Source of the DNA: Vibrio sp. FE10
GTDB taxonomy: Bacteria; Pseudomonadota; Gammaproteobacteria; Enterobacterales; Vibrionaceae
Assembly: GCF_030297155.1 (NCBI RefSeq)
Contig: NZ_AP028067.1
Location: 1,178,001-1,242,000 of the forward strand
Direction: 5' to 3'
Length of the DNA stretch: 64,000 nucleotides
Part shown: positions 52,311-63,201 of the stretch, one piece after another
Numbering within the stretch: the stretch's first letter is position 1
Layout: the number at the start of each line of letters is the position of its first letter
Made by a program: the position numbers and the translations under genes
Notes under the pieces: generated by a model
What the model saw: only the letters and a program-made list of their open reading frames with translations
Databases searched by the model: none
What the model was told of the DNA's origin: nothing

Positions 52311-52512
52311 CGTCTACAGAACGTATATGTGTGTTTTATTGAACTAAGCGAGGGGATATTGAGTCGGTTGCATTCCCCTATGCATCATCAACTCTGAATT
52401 ATCTGAGAATTACCTCGCTCGACTTTCAATTTTTCTTTATAATATGCCGCCTATAAAGTAGTGGCGATCTGCTAGTACAGAATACAACTTACGACAAAAC
52501 GTGGAGTAAAAG

Positions 52513-53193
52513 ATGCCTTCTCAAAGCCCAGTGATTACGGTTGATGGACCAAGTGGTGCAGGTAAAGGTACCCTGTGTATGTTACTAGCAGACAAGCTAG
52601 GTTTTCATCTTCTAGACTCAGGTGCGATCTATCGCGTACTGGCTTTAGCGGCAATTCACCACGGTGTAGATACTGAATCGGAGGATGCTTTGGTACCGCT
52701 TGCTACTCACCTCGATGTACAGTTTATTGCTGAGGGTGACTTGGTTAAGGTTATCTTGGAAGGCGAAGATGTTTCTGGTGAACTTCGTAAAGAAGAAACT
52801 GGCATGGCTGCTTCAAAAGTAGCGGCTTTACCTCGCGTTCGTGAAGCACTACTACGTCGTCAGCGTGCTTTTAGCGCTGCTCCTGGTTTAGTTGCAGACG
52901 GTCGTGACATGGGAACCGTTGTATTTGTTGAAGCTGAAGCGAAAATATTTTTAGATGCAAGTGCTGAAGAGCGTGCGAACCGCCGCCTTAAACAGTTGCA
53001 AGAGAAGGGGTTAGATGTTAAATTTGACGACCTTTTGAGCGAGATCCAAGAGCGAGACGACCGAGATCGTAATCGCCCAGTTGCGCCATTACGCCCAGCT
53101 GAGGATGCGCTTGTGCTTGATTCTACTTCGATGAACATCGAACAAGTAGTAGAAAAAGCACTACACTATATTGAATCGAAACTGGCTGGGTAA
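52513..53193 (+). CDS. cmk: cytidylate kinase
   Basis: A 226-residue CMP/dCMP kinase. The P-loop is [17 protein letters not shown] near the N-terminus. The CMP-binding and lid segments are [27 protein letters not shown] and [32 protein letters not shown] at 52438-52443 is a likely -10 element. In E. coli and here it precedes rpsA. Confidence 0.96.
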   Translation: MPSQSPVITVDGPSGAGKGTLCMLLADKLGFHLLDSGAIYRVLALAAIHHGVDTESEDALVPLATHLDVQFIAEGDLVKVILEGEDVSGELRKEETGMAASKVAALPRVREALLRRQRAFSAAPGLVADGRDMGTVVFVEAEAKIFLDASAEERANRRLKQLQEKGLDVKFDDLLSEIQERDDRDRNRPVAPLRPAEDALVLDSTSMNIEQVVEKALHYIESKLAG

Positions 53194-53217
53194 TTTCGCC
53201 GAGCTAGTACGAACGTT

Positions 53218-53274
53218 GGTCGCAAGGATGATGACCGGCGAATTTATCAACCCCATGCGGTAGGATACCCATGG
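53218..53274 (+). promoter_or_regulatory. rpsA leader hairpins with GGA loops
   Basis: Hairpin 1: GGTC (53218-53221) and GACC (53232-53235) enclose AAGGATGAT. Hairpin 2: CCATG-c-GGTA (53253-53262), apical loop GGA (53263-53265), TACC-CATGG (53266-53274). The rpsA start has no good Shine-Dalgarno (only GAAG). Known gamma-proteobacterial rpsA leaders use GGA-loop hairpins for S1-dependent initiation and autoregulation, and this fits. Confidence 0.65.
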
Positions 53275-53299
53275 ACGTTTAATTATTGAAGATTAAATA

Positions 53300-54970
53300 A
53301 TGACTGAATCTTTTGCTCAACTCTTTGAAGAGTTTCTATCTGAAACTGAATTCCAACAAGGCAGCATCGTTAAAGGTACTGTAGTAGCTATCGAGAACGG
53401 TTTCGTTCTTGTAGATGCTGGTCTTAAGTCTGAATCTGCTATCCCTGCTGAACAATTCAAGAACGCTGCTGGCGAACTTGAAGTTGAAGTTGGTGCTGAA
53501 GTAGACGTAGCTCTAGACGCTGTTGAAGATGGTTTCGGTGAGACTCAACTTTCTCGTGAGAAAGCTAAGCGTCACGAAGCTTGGATCGTACTTGAGAAAG
53601 CTTGTGAAGAAGCTGAAACTGTTGTTGGTATCATCAACGGTAAAGTTAAAGGCGGTTTCACTGTTGAACTTAACGGTATCCGTGCTTTCCTTCCAGGTTC
53701 TCTAGTAGACGTACGTCCTATCCGTGACACTGCTCACCTAGAAAACAAAGAGCTAGAGTTCAAAGTAATCAAGCTAGACCAGAAGCGTAACAACGTTGTT
53801 GTTTCTCGTCGTGCTGTTATCGAATCTGAAAACAGTGTTGAGCGTGACGAACTTCTTGAAACTCTACAAGAAGGTACTGAAGTTAAAGGTATCGTTAAGA
53901 ACCTTACTGACTACGGTGCATTCGTTGATCTTGGCGGTGTTGACGGTCTTCTACATATCACAGATATGGCTTGGAAGCGTGTTAAGCACCCATCAGAGAT
54001 CGTTAACGTTGGTGACGAAATCCTAGTTAAAGTTCTTAAGTTCGATCGTGAGCGCACTCGTGTTTCACTAGGTCTTAAGCAACTAGGCGAAGATCCATGG
54101 GTAGCAATCGCTAAGCGTTACCCAGAAGGTCACAAGCTTTCTGGTCGTGTTACGAACCTAACTGACTACGGCTGCTTCGTTGAAATCGAAGAAGGCGTTG
54201 AAGGTCTAGTACACGTTTCTGAAATGGATTGGACTAACAAGAACATCCACCCTTCTAAAGTTGTTAATGTTGGCGACGAAGTTGAGGTTATGGTTCTTGA
54301 TATCGACGAAGAACGTCGTCGTATCTCTCTAGGTCTGAAACAGTGTAAAGCTAACCCATGGCAGTCATTTGCAGAAATGCAAGCTAAGGGCGACAAAGTT
54401 ACTGGTAAGATCAAGTCTATCACTGACTTTGGTATCTTCATCGGTCTAGAAGGCGGTATCGACGGTCTTGTACACCTATCTGACATTTCTTGGAACGCTG
54501 CCGGCGAAGAAGCTGTACGTGAATACAAGAAAGGCGACGAAATCTCTGCTGTTGTTCTAGCAGTAGATGCAGAGCGTGAGCGTATTTCTCTTGGCGTTAA
54601 GCAAATGGAAAACGACCCGTTCAACGCATACGTTGCTGACAACAAGAAAGGTGTTCTTGTAAACGGTACTGTAACTGCAGTTGACGCTAAAGGCGCTACT
54701 ATCGAGCTAATCGAAGGCGTTGAAGGCTACCTACGTGCTTCTGAAGTTTCTCGTGACCGTATCGAAGATGCATCTCTAATCCTAAGCGTTGGCGACAGCG
54801 TTGAAGCGAAGTTCACTGGTGTAGACCGTAAGAACCGCGTAATCAACCTATCTATCAAAGCTAAAGATGAAGCTGATGAGCAAGAAGCAATGGCTTCACT
54901 GAACAAGTCTGATGAAGGCGCGTTCGGTAACGCAATGGCAGACGCATTCAAAGCTGCTAAAGGCGAATAA
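53300..54970 (+). CDS. rpsA: 30S ribosomal protein S1
   Basis: A 556-residue S1 with six S1 (OB-fold) repeats beginning near 21, 105, 192, 277, 364 and 451. Repeats 3-6 show the usual G-x-V-x-x-x-x-x-[YF]-G-x-F-V/I-x-L/I pattern ([57 protein letters not shown]). It binds mRNA and the 30S subunit. Codon use is strongly biased, as expected of a very highly expressed gene. A probable structured leader lies upstream. Confidence 0.98.
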   Translation: MTESFAQLFEEFLSETEFQQGSIVKGTVVAIENGFVLVDAGLKSESAIPAEQFKNAAGELEVEVGAEVDVALDAVEDGFGETQLSREKAKRHEAWIVLEKACEEAETVVGIINGKVKGGFTVELNGIRAFLPGSLVDVRPIRDTAHLENKELEFKVIKLDQKRNNVVVSRRAVIESENSVERDELLETLQEGTEVKGIVKNLTDYGAFVDLGGVDGLLHITDMAWKRVKHPSEIVNVGDEILVKVLKFDRERTRVSLGLKQLGEDPWVAIAKRYPEGHKLSGRVTNLTDYGCFVEIEEGVEGLVHVSEMDWTNKNIHPSKVVNVGDEVEVMVLDIDEERRRISLGLKQCKANPWQSFAEMQAKGDKVTGKIKSITDFGIFIGLEGGIDGLVHLSDISWNAAGEEAVREYKKGDEISAVVLAVDAERERISLGVKQMENDPFNAYVADNKKGVLVNGTVTAVDAKGATIELIEGVEGYLRASEVSRDRIEDASLILSVGDSVEAKFTGVDRKNRVINLSIKAKDEADEQEAMASLNKSDEGAFGNAMADAFKAAKGE

Positions 54971-55008
54971 TAGCTTCTCGTTAAGAGAATTATAGCTATC
55001 TAGCCAAG

Positions 55009-55036
55009 AAAGGAGCCGTAAGGCTCCTTTTTTTTT
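55009..55036 (+). terminator. Rho-independent terminator of rpsA
   Basis: AAAGGAGCC-GTAA-GGCTCCTTT followed by TTTTTTTG. Confidence 0.93.
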
Positions 55037-55062
55037 GCTTATTTTTCCGATAGGTCTATAAT
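55035..55062 (+). promoter_or_regulatory. ihfB promoter
   Basis: -35 TTGCTT (55035-55040) and a perfect -10 TATAAT (55057-55062), 16-bp spacer, 30 bases before the ihfB start. The -35 element begins in the T-tract of the rpsA terminator. Confidence 0.65.
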
Positions 55063-55091
55063 TTCTAAAAAGAAAACCAACGAGGGTAACT

Positions 55092-55376
55092 ATGACTAAG
55101 TCTGAATTGATTGAAAGACTGTGCGCTGAGCAAACGCACCTTTCTGCAAAAGAAATTGAAGACGCTGTAAAAGACATTTTAGAGCATATGGCTTCAACAC
55201 TAGAAAGTGGTGACCGAATCGAAATTCGCGGTTTTGGTAGCTTCTCTCTTCACTACCGTGAGCCTCGTGTTGGACGTAATCCAAAGACTGGCGACAAGGT
55301 AGAGTTGGAAGGTAAATACGTTCCTCACTTTAAACCAGGTAAAGAGCTACGTGAACGAGTAAATTCAGGATTGTAG
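55092..55376 (+). CDS. ihfB: integration host factor beta subunit
   Basis: A 94-residue DNA-bending protein of the HU/IHF family. The N-terminal helices are [33 protein letters not shown]. The DNA-binding arm is [26 protein letters not shown], with the intercalating proline in GRNPKTG. It forms a dimer with IhfA. Its position after rpsA is the standard one. Confidence 0.97.
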   Translation: MTKSELIERLCAEQTHLSAKEIEDAVKDILEHMASTLESGDRIEIRGFGSFSLHYREPRVGRNPKTGDKVELEGKYVPHFKPGKELRERVNSGL

Positions 55377-55395
55377 TCTACTTATCGGAATTAAG

Positions 55396-55431
55396 AAAAG
55401 CGGCATACTATAATGTATGCCGCTTTTTTAT
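55396..55431 (+). terminator. Rho-independent terminator of ihfB
   Basis: AAAAGCGGCATAC and GTATGCCGCTTTT with a 6-base loop and a T-run. Confidence 0.93.
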
Positions 55432-55505
55432 GACCATAATATGGTGGTCTGATTAGTAATTTTCCTGCATAATCGTACAGCTAACCAACCAATGAGTGAT
55501 GAACT

Positions 55506-55778
55506 ATGAAAATTATAAAAATAGTCGCCGTTATCGCACTTTTCCTAATTGCACTGGCTTTAGGCTCTCAGAACCAAACCACTGTGAATTTCAATTATCT
55601 GCTAGCACAAGGTGACTTCCACTTATCAAGCTTATTAGGTGTTGTCTTCGTTTCAGGCTTTGGCCTTGCTTGGTTGGTCTTCGGTAATATGCACATGCGA
55701 TCTCAGCTGAAAATTCATCGCTTGAAAAAACAACTCAATAAGCAATCAAAGCAGGTAGCTGCTGCTACTAAAGCTTAA
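55506..55778 (+). CDS. lapA: LPS assembly protein A (LapA)
   Basis: A 90-residue inner membrane protein with two transmembrane helices (about 1-19 and 40-60) and a basic coiled tail (KIHRLKKQLNKQSKQV), DUF1049 family. The motif GSQNQTTVNFNYLLAQGDFHLSSLL is typical. It is 12 bases upstream of lapB and acts with it. Confidence 0.93.
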   Translation: MKIIKIVAVIALFLIALALGSQNQTTVNFNYLLAQGDFHLSSLLGVVFVSGFGLAWLVFGNMHMRSQLKIHRLKKQLNKQSKQVAAATKA

Positions 55779-55790
55779 AGGCTATATTTG

Positions 55791-56966
55791 ATGTTAGAGT
55801 TACTGTTCTTACTTTTACCTATTGCAGCCGCTTACGGCTGGTATATGGGTAATCGTAATGCTCAGCAAGAAAAACAAAAGCAATCACACCAGATCTCCCG
55901 CCAGTATGTGACGGGTTTGAACCTATTGTTGTCGGACCAATCTGACAAAGCGGTCGATCACTTTATCGAACTGCTTCAAGTAGACAATGAAACCATTGAT
56001 ACTCACTTGGCCTTGGGTAACCTATTTCGCTCAAGAGGCGAGGTAGATCGAGCTATTCGAATTCACCAAAACCTTATCTCTCGTTCGGGGCTAACCCTCG
56101 ATCAAAAAAACCTCGCACTGCAACAACTCGCAAAAGACTATATGGTCTCTGGTTTCCTCGATCGCGCTGAAAAAATCTTTGAACAGCTTGTAGAAGAACC
56201 TGACCATAAAGAGGGTGCTTTGCAACAGCTGGTCGCTATTTATCAGCAAACTCGAGAGTGGAACAAGGCGATCCATTACGGCAATATTCTCGTTAAGCTT
56301 GGTAAGAAAAAAAGAAAGATGCGTGCAACTGTTGCGCACTTTTGGTGTGAGCTTGCAATGCAAGAGCAAGCTGAGGGTAATCGCTCTAAGGCACTTCAGC
56401 ATTTTAAAAAAGCGCTCTCTGAAGACCCTAAGTGTGTTCGAGCTAGTATTGCTCTAGGTAAGTTCCATCTAGCGAATGAAGATTACCAGAAGACGATTAC
56501 CTGTCTTGAGTCTGTACTTGAACAAGATATCGATTTTATCAGTGAGGTGCTTCCAACCCTTGCTGAGTGTTACCACAAGCTTGGCCAAGAGGCTGAACTT
56601 GTTGAATTCCTAAAAGCCTGTATTCAGAAGAAAGCCGGTGTTTCGGCTGAATTGATGCTTGCTCAGTTGGTGGCTCATCACGAAGATGTTGGCTCAGCTC
56701 AAGAGCTGCTGACCAAGCAACTGGTTAAAAATCCAACCATGAAAGGCTTCTATCGATTAATCGATTACCATCTTGCTGAAGCAGAAGAAGGTCGTGCGAA
56801 AGACAGTCTGACCACTCTTCAATCTATGGTTGGTGAACAACTTAAAGTTAAGCCTCATTACCGCTGTCGTCAGTGTGGTTTCTCGACACACTCGATGTAT
56901 TGGCACTGCCCTTCATGTAAAGGGTGGGGGACGATCAAGCCTATTCGTGGGCTAGATGGTGAATAG
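55791..56966 (+). CDS. lapB: LPS assembly protein B (LapB/YciM)
   Basis: A 391-residue regulator of LpxC degradation by FtsH. One N-terminal anchor (LELLFLLLPIAAAYGWYMG) is followed by about nine TPR units (e.g. AVDHFIELLQVDNETIDTHLALGNLFRSRGEVDRAI). The C-terminal rubredoxin-like metal site has four cysteines, CRQC and CPSC. The ATG at 55791 is used instead of the TTG at 55788 and matches the E. coli N-terminus. lapA-lapB-pyrF order is the same as in E. coli. Confidence 0.96.
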   Translation: MLELLFLLLPIAAAYGWYMGNRNAQQEKQKQSHQISRQYVTGLNLLLSDQSDKAVDHFIELLQVDNETIDTHLALGNLFRSRGEVDRAIRIHQNLISRSGLTLDQKNLALQQLAKDYMVSGFLDRAEKIFEQLVEEPDHKEGALQQLVAIYQQTREWNKAIHYGNILVKLGKKKRKMRATVAHFWCELAMQEQAEGNRSKALQHFKKALSEDPKCVRASIALGKFHLANEDYQKTITCLESVLEQDIDFISEVLPTLAECYHKLGQEAELVEFLKACIQKKAGVSAELMLAQLVAHHEDVGSAQELLTKQLVKNPTMKGFYRLIDYHLAEAEEGRAKDSLTTLQSMVGEQLKVKPHYRCRQCGFSTHSMYWHCPSCKGWGTIKPIRGLDGE

Positions 56967-56998
56967 ATTTGTGGTCATTGTTAGACCAAATTAATAAT

Positions 56999-57022
56999 TG
57001 CAGCTTTCGGGCTGCATTTTTA
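56999..57022 (+). terminator. short terminator after lapB
   Basis: TGCAGC-TTTCGG-GCTGCA followed by TTTTTAT. A short stem, so read-through into pyrF is possible. Confidence 0.65.
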
Positions 57023-57089
57023 TGACTGTTATTTGTCGCTATTACTTGTAGTGATTATTTAAAGAAAGTTAACTGCGTTAGGAGATGAA

Positions 57090-57785
57090 ATGAACGACCA
57101 AAAAATCATTGTAGCATTGGATTATGACAACCAAGCGGATGCATTAGCCTTTGTTGATCGTATTGATCCAGCATCTTGCCGCTTAAAAGTCGGTAAAGAG
57201 ATGTTTACCCTGTTTGGCCCTGAATTTGTCCGTGAATTACATAAACGTGGTTTTTCAGTATTCTTAGACCTTAAGTTCCACGACATTCCAAACACATGTT
57301 CAAAAGCGGTACGTGCTGCTGCTGAGATGGGCGTGTGGATGGTGAACGTACATGCGAGCGGTGGCGAACGCATGATGACGGCTTCTCGCGAAATTCTAGA
57401 ACCTTACGGTAAAGACCGTCCATTACTTATCGGCGTGACCGTGTTAACCAGCATGGAACAATCTGATTTGGCAGGCATTGGTTTGAACATTCAACCACAA
57501 GAGCAAGTAATGCGCTTAGCGTCTTTGACTAAAAACTCAGGCCTAGATGGCGTTGTATGTTCTGCTCAAGAAGCTTCATTGTTGAAAGGTGAGTTGGGCA
57601 AAGAGTTCAAGCTTGTGACTCCTGGTATTCGCCCTTTAGGCGCTGATGTTGGCGACCAGAAGCGTATTATGACGCCAGTTCAAGCGATTCAAGCAGGCTC
57701 AGATTACCTAGTTATCGGTCGTCCAATTACTCAAGCTGCAGACCCTGCAGCAGTACTTGCTGAAATCAACGGCACACTAGTATAA
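57090..57785 (+). CDS. pyrF: orotidine 5'-phosphate decarboxylase
   Basis: A 231-residue TIM-barrel enzyme making UMP. Catalytic Lys-Asp-Lys-Asp network in [12 protein letters not shown], substrate motifs [13 protein letters not shown] and [11 protein letters not shown], and the phosphate loop ending [20 protein letters not shown] precedes the ATG. It lies downstream of lapB with a weak terminator between them. Confidence 0.97.
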   Translation: MNDQKIIVALDYDNQADALAFVDRIDPASCRLKVGKEMFTLFGPEFVRELHKRGFSVFLDLKFHDIPNTCSKAVRAAAEMGVWMVNVHASGGERMMTASREILEPYGKDRPLLIGVTVLTSMEQSDLAGIGLNIQPQEQVMRLASLTKNSGLDGVVCSAQEASLLKGELGKEFKLVTPGIRPLGADVGDQKRIMTPVQAIQAGSDYLVIGRPITQAADPAAVLAEINGTLV

Positions 57786-57820
57786 GTTTATCTGTAGATA
57801 GCGATACTGCGACACGAATG

Positions 57821-57853
57821 AAGAAGGCCAGCAATTTGCTGGCCTTCTTATTT
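57821..57853 (+). terminator. Rho-independent terminator of pyrF
   Basis: AAGAAGGCCAGCA and TGCTGGCCTTCTT around a 3-base centre, then ATTTATT. T-rich on the minus strand too, so it may also serve miaE. Confidence 0.85.
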
Positions 57854-57903
57854 ATTGACGGGATATAAATTGGTTCGGAGCAGTTTGGCTTCCAATGCTG
57901 AGC

Positions 57904-58659
57904 TTAAACCGGAGCGCCGCTATGGAATTTGAAGTCACTGTCTTCTGACGTGATTAGGTCAGCTTCTACCTGCGCAAAGTGAGCAATACGCTCAGAAATA
58001 TCTTTCCCTGCGATTTGCTCTGCTAGCTCAAGGTAATCTTGATAGTGACGCGCTTCTGAGCGAAGTAGAGAGACGTAAAATTTCTCCATGTCTTCTTCCA
58101 AGAAAGGAGCAAGCTTAGCAAAGCGTTCACAAGAGCGAGCTTCAATAAAGGCGCCGATGATCAGCTTATCAACCAGAGCGTCTGGCTCGTAAGTTTTCAC
58201 TTGCTTGATTAAACCTTTAGCATAGCGACCCGCTTCAATCGGTTGATACGTCACGCCTTTCTTTACCATCAACTCCATAACTTGATAAAAGTGATGCAGT
58301 TCTTCTTTAATTAGCAGTACCATTTTATCAATCAGGTCAGCACCGTAATTACAGCCTTCTTTTGCTGTGATTTGCTTAGATACGTTACTTTTACCACGTA
58401 GAGACTCCAAGTCTCCGATACGACGATAAGCAAATTGCTCGTATGGCAAAATCCACTCATTCAGTTGCTTCGCGCTTTCTTTATCTACCGCATACTTACG
58501 GATAAGGAACAAAGCACTTTGAGCAGCCTTGAGCTCACAAAGCATGTGATCGCGTAAAATAATATGAAGGTTTTCAGGCTTCTTGGCTTCATCTATCCAT
58601 GAATCCGGCGTTTCAGCTTTAAGAAAAGAGTGTATTGGGGCTAATAATTCTTGATACAT
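57904..58659 (-). CDS. miaE: tRNA-(ms2io6A)-hydroxylase
   Basis: A 251-residue non-haem diiron monooxygenase that hydroxylates ms2i6A37 in tRNA. The four-helix bundle has iron-ligand pairs in KEELHHFYQVME and EARSCERF, EARHYQDYLEL. The frame is open to 58746, but the ATG at 58659 gives the length of the Salmonella enzyme. No strong Shine-Dalgarno is visible. Oxygen is needed for the reaction, so it fits an aerobic lifestyle. Confidence 0.94.
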   Translation of the reverse strand: MYQELLAPIHSFLKAETPDSWIDEAKKPENLHIILRDHMLCELKAAQSALFLIRKYAVDKESAKQLNEWILPYEQFAYRRIGDLESLRGKSNVSKQITAKEGCNYGADLIDKMVLLIKEELHHFYQVMELMVKKGVTYQPIEAGRYAKGLIKQVKTYEPDALVDKLIIGAFIEARSCERFAKLAPFLEEDMEKFYVSLLRSEARHYQDYLELAEQIAGKDISERIAHFAQVEADLITSEDSDFKFHSGAPV

Positions 58660-58746
58660 GGTCGGGGCAAGTTTGTTGATAATGCGCGATTTTATCACAG
58701 CTCGTGAGATCTCCCTATACGGAGAAAGGAAATTCACTAGGCACAA

Positions 58747-58784
58747 AAAAGGCCGCCTATTTAATGTAAATGAGGCGGCCTTTT
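58747..58784 (-). terminator. terminator of the coiled-coil protein gene
   Basis: AAAAGGCCGCCT (58747-58758) and AGGCGGCCTTTT (58773-58784); minus-strand T-run follows. It lies between the unknown gene and miaE. Confidence 0.88.
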
Positions 58785-58802
58785 CGTGTTTGAGTTAGAC
58801 GG

Positions 58803-59567
58803 TTACCATTTCTTCTTCTGACCGAAGAGGGCATCCATATCGTCGTCACGCTCTTTAGATTCCATTTGCTGTAAGTCTTGAGCATTTTTGTCTTGGCGTT
58901 TCTGATCAAGATCGTTCAACATCTGCTGAAGTTTTTCTTTTGCTTGATTAGAGTACGCATCGTTCTTAGTCGCTAAAGCATCAATGCCTTTGCGTAATAG
59001 CTGAATCGCCGTACCTGGTTGTCCGCGAGAAATCGAATCGTTAGCACGTTTGATCACGTTTTCAATATTGATACGAATCTGGATCGTTTCTAGGCGAGCA
59101 TTTTCAACCACGTAAGCTTGAGTATCAAAGCGGCCTTTATTGTGTTCGTTACGAACCGTATCGCGAAGGCGTTTAACCAGTTTAAGCATCATGATTGCTT
59201 GTTTATCACTGCTAGGAACACGGAAAGTAGTACTTTCACCACCTTGGTAGTTCTCTTTTAGCTGTGTGATCTGCTGTTTTACGCTTTCGATTCGTTGCAG
59301 AAGCTGCTTATTTTTAGGGTCAAGTTGATACATGTTTTCAAGTGCATCAAGGATTCGGTTATTTAAGCATATAAGAAGGTCTTGGCTAAAAGGCATGTGA
59401 TGAGCATTACCAATCAACTCTTCAGTTCCGTCAATAATGGTCAGATAACGAGAAGCTTCCTGTTTCTTCGCTGTTTCTACCTTAACTTTGTATTGAAGCA
59501 TGATGTTGTAGCCTAAAACCAACACCAAAAGAACGGCGACTAAGGCGATTATTAAACCAATATTCAT
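58803..59567 (-). CDS. membrane-anchored coiled-coil protein, unknown function
   Basis: A 254-residue protein with a single N-terminal transmembrane helix (about 3-23) and a long, charged, mostly helical cytoplasmic or periplasmic body with coiled-coil stretches (QLLQRIESVKQQITQLKEN; QAKEKLQQMLNDLDQKRQDKNAQDLQQM). It ends DDDMDALFGQKKKW, a pattern seen in some membrane adaptor tails. I recognise it only as a conserved gene found beside cysB in Vibrio and relatives, sometimes labelled a DNA repair protein without basis. Confidence 0.75.
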   Translation of the reverse strand: MNIGLIIALVAVLLVLVLGYNIMLQYKVKVETAKKQEASRYLTIIDGTEELIGNAHHMPFSQDLLICLNNRILDALENMYQLDPKNKQLLQRIESVKQQITQLKENYQGGESTTFRVPSSDKQAIMMLKLVKRLRDTVRNEHNKGRFDTQAYVVENARLETIQIRINIENVIKRANDSISRGQPGTAIQLLRKGIDALATKNDAYSNQAKEKLQQMLNDLDQKRQDKNAQDLQQMESKERDDDMDALFGQKKKW

Positions 59568-60864
<1,297 letters not shown>

Positions 60865-60894
60865 GTCCCAACCTTGTTTACCTAGATTTCTATT

Positions 60895-60925
60895 CGGTCT
60901 GTTATCAATTAACAGGCCGTTTTTC
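60895..60925 (+). terminator. Rho-independent terminator of cysB
   Basis: CGGTCTGTTA and TAACAGGCCG (one G-T pair) with a 5-base loop, followed by TTTTTCGTTTT. Confidence 0.88.
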
Positions 60926-61074
60926 GTTTTAGCTTGGCCTGATGATAACGCTCCTTGAGAGTCCGCTGTTTTTTAGTGCTCCTTTTATATAACACCTTTT
61001 TATACAGCTTCTTTCTATGCTTCCTTTCTATTTATGTCTCTTGGCCCTACAATCCACGCATCATAGGGGGAAGC

Positions 61075-62277
61075 ATGCATTCACGATTTACAATTCTCGA
61101 CTCATTTTTGTTAGAGCACCAAGTCTATTGGCGTTCAGAGCCTTTTCACCTATGTCAAACTCAGCAACAGCCATGGGCTGATGTGAATCGTCCTCTTGTT
61201 GATTGGTTGGATAGTTTGAGTATCGAGAGAATTCAGACTCTCAAAGAACAACCGCAAGACTTGCTAGCTGAGCTTACGCGTTTCCTTCCTCAACTAGAGA
61301 AAGCCAACCAAAATATCCAGTTCAACCATACTGCGCTTGTTGGGCTCGATCTTCCGCGCGGAACTGCCGATGGTATTCCCGGTAGAAAGCTACAACAAAT
61401 TGTTGCGATGGGAGAGGCTTCTCTTGAGCATCACCAAGGGCAAGAGTGGCTGGAGTGGTGTTCAGGCAAAGGTTTTCTCGGTCGAATCTTGGCTCAACAA
61501 TCGCATCAAAAAGTCACCAGCTTTGAGTGGCAACAGTCACTATGTGATAGCGGTCAACAGATTGCAGATGCTCAAAAACTAGAAATGAGCTTTGTTCAAG
61601 GCGATGCTTTTTCAGCAAGCGCAGAGGCCGTGTTCAATTCAACTCAACACGCTGTCGCTCTCCATGCTTGTGGCGACCTTCATGTCGAGTTAGTGAAAAA
61701 GTCTGTTTCACATGGGCTTCCAGCAGTGACCATTTCTCCATGTTGCTACCATCTTATTCGCGATGAAACCTACCAAGCGATGTCATCTGTCGCGAGAAGC
61801 TCGGCATTAGTATTGAGCAAGAGTGATTTAAGAATTCCACTTCAAGAAACGGTCACTGGCGGTGAAAGAGTCAAGAGACATCGTCAATCAGAGATGAGTT
61901 ATCGCTTGGGCTTCAGCCAATTGCTGAAAGCCGAACTTAATATCGATGAATACATCCCAGTACCGAGCATCAAAAAATCAGAATTATCTGAGGGTTTTAG
62001 ATCCTTCTGCCTGTGGGCATCTGAAGCGAAAGAGTTACCACTTAGTGCGGATATCGACTTTGAATCCTATTTTGCTCAAGGCGAGACGCTCTTCTGGGAA
62101 ATGGAGAAGTTGAGTTTAGTCCAACAAGTATTTAGACGACCATTAGAGATATGGTTGGCCTTAGATCGTGCTATCTATCTGCAAGAACAAGGTTATGAAG
62201 CTTCGATAGAAGAGTTTTGTGAGCGCAGTGCTACCCCTCGAAACCTGCTGATTCATGGTGTTAAGAGCAAACGTTAG
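61075..62277 (+). CDS. SAM-dependent methyltransferase, METTL25/GSTCD-like (Methyltransf_32)
   Basis: A 400-residue protein. The SAM-binding core lies at about 120-260: LEWCSGKGFLGRILAQQ (motif I), TSFEWQQSLC (motif II), HAVALHACGDLHVELV (motif IV) and TISPCCYHLI, the pattern shared with eukaryotic METTL25 and GSTCD. N- and C-terminal helical parts are unassigned. The frame is open to 60955, but the ATG at 61075 has AGGGGGAAG directly upstream. The substrate is unknown (rRNA or protein are possible). Confidence 0.85.
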   Translation: MHSRFTILDSFLLEHQVYWRSEPFHLCQTQQQPWADVNRPLVDWLDSLSIERIQTLKEQPQDLLAELTRFLPQLEKANQNIQFNHTALVGLDLPRGTADGIPGRKLQQIVAMGEASLEHHQGQEWLEWCSGKGFLGRILAQQSHQKVTSFEWQQSLCDSGQQIADAQKLEMSFVQGDAFSASAEAVFNSTQHAVALHACGDLHVELVKKSVSHGLPAVTISPCCYHLIRDETYQAMSSVARSSALVLSKSDLRIPLQETVTGGERVKRHRQSEMSYRLGFSQLLKAELNIDEYIPVPSIKKSELSEGFRSFCLWASEAKELPLSADIDFESYFAQGETLFWEMEKLSLVQQVFRRPLEIWLALDRAIYLQEQGYEASIEEFCERSATPRNLLIHGVKSKR

Positions 62278-62365
62278 ATCAACGTTGACGAGCGTATAAG
62301 AAAGCTCGTTACCTACCTCTATTGAACAATAGGTATATGTCTCGTCCTAAAATACGTTGACGATT

Positions 62366-63181
62366 TTAGTAAGCCAGTAACGCAAGTTGCTGGCTTTTTT
62401 CATGCATCTTATTTGGCGTATTCATACCTAGGCTGAGATGTGGCCTCATTTCGTTGTACGTATATATTGACTCTTCAACAAGTGTTTTCAACTCGCGAAG
62501 ATCTTTGCACTGAGTAAGCAAGAACTCTTGCTTGAGGATACCATTGACCCGCTCAGCTAACGCGTTTTGGTAGCAGTCATAACCATCAGTCATTGATGGA
62601 GTTATACCATGCTTTTTAAGTTTCTCTTGATAGAGGTTTGAGCAATACTGAAGCCCTCTATCTGAGTGATGGATTGTCGCATGACAATAACATCGAGTTT
62701 TTACCGTCATATCTAAAGCCTTCACAACATCGCTCGCTTTCATTTCATTGCTAACTTCATACCCCATGATTTTACGGCTGAAGGCATCGGTAACCAATGA
62801 CAAGTAGTGAACGCCCTCGTTTGACTGAACATAAGTGATGTCGCTCACCAGAACTTCTTCTGGTTTTGACGGAACGACTTCTTTTAGCAAGTTCGGATGT
62901 TTTTTCATCCAGTGTCTGCTGTTCGTTGTTTTGGTGTAACTTCGTTTCGGCTTAACGAGTAAGCGCTCTTCTCTGAGGTAATTAAACAAAGCATCACGGC
63001 CAAGTTTTATTCCCTTAGCTATCAACTTCGGCTTCAGTAAGAAATAGAGCTTACGAGCTCCCAGCCGAGGCATGAATCGTCTTATCTCAAGCACCATCCC
63101 TTTCACAGGAGCAAGCACAGCCTGACGAGTGGTCTCACGCTTTTCTCTCTGATAGACACACTGACGAGATATATTGAGCAA
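62366..63181 (-). CDS. IS3-family transposase OrfB (DDE integrase core)
   Basis: 271 residues from the TTG at 63181, but really the second half of a frameshift product. DDE catalytic core: SDITYVQSNEGVHYLSLVTDAFSRKIMGYEV (first Asp), HHSDRGLQYCS (second Asp) and CYQNALAERVNGILKQE (Glu). The -1 frame is open upstream past 63181 into the end of OrfA, encoding an extra helix-turn-helix stretch (VSLSKACSLLNISRQCVYQ), which supports an OrfAB fusion by -1 slippage. A hairpin overlaps its 3' end. Confidence 0.93.
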   Translation of the reverse strand: MLNISRQCVYQREKRETTRQAVLAPVKGMVLEIRRFMPRLGARKLYFLLKPKLIAKGIKLGRDALFNYLREERLLVKPKRSYTKTTNSRHWMKKHPNLLKEVVPSKPEEVLVSDITYVQSNEGVHYLSLVTDAFSRKIMGYEVSNEMKASDVVKALDMTVKTRCYCHATIHHSDRGLQYCSNLYQEKLKKHGITPSMTDGYDCYQNALAERVNGILKQEFLLTQCKDLRELKTLVEESIYTYNEMRPHLSLGMNTPNKMHEKSQQLALLAY

Positions 63182-63201
63182 TGAACAAGCTTTACTTAAG
63201 C

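Noticed and set aside
62282..62363. ACGTTGACGA present both in the flank (62282-62291) and inside the IS end (62354-62363)
   Set aside because: Not at the element boundary; the true target duplication is the 3-bp ATA at the ends. Likely chance.
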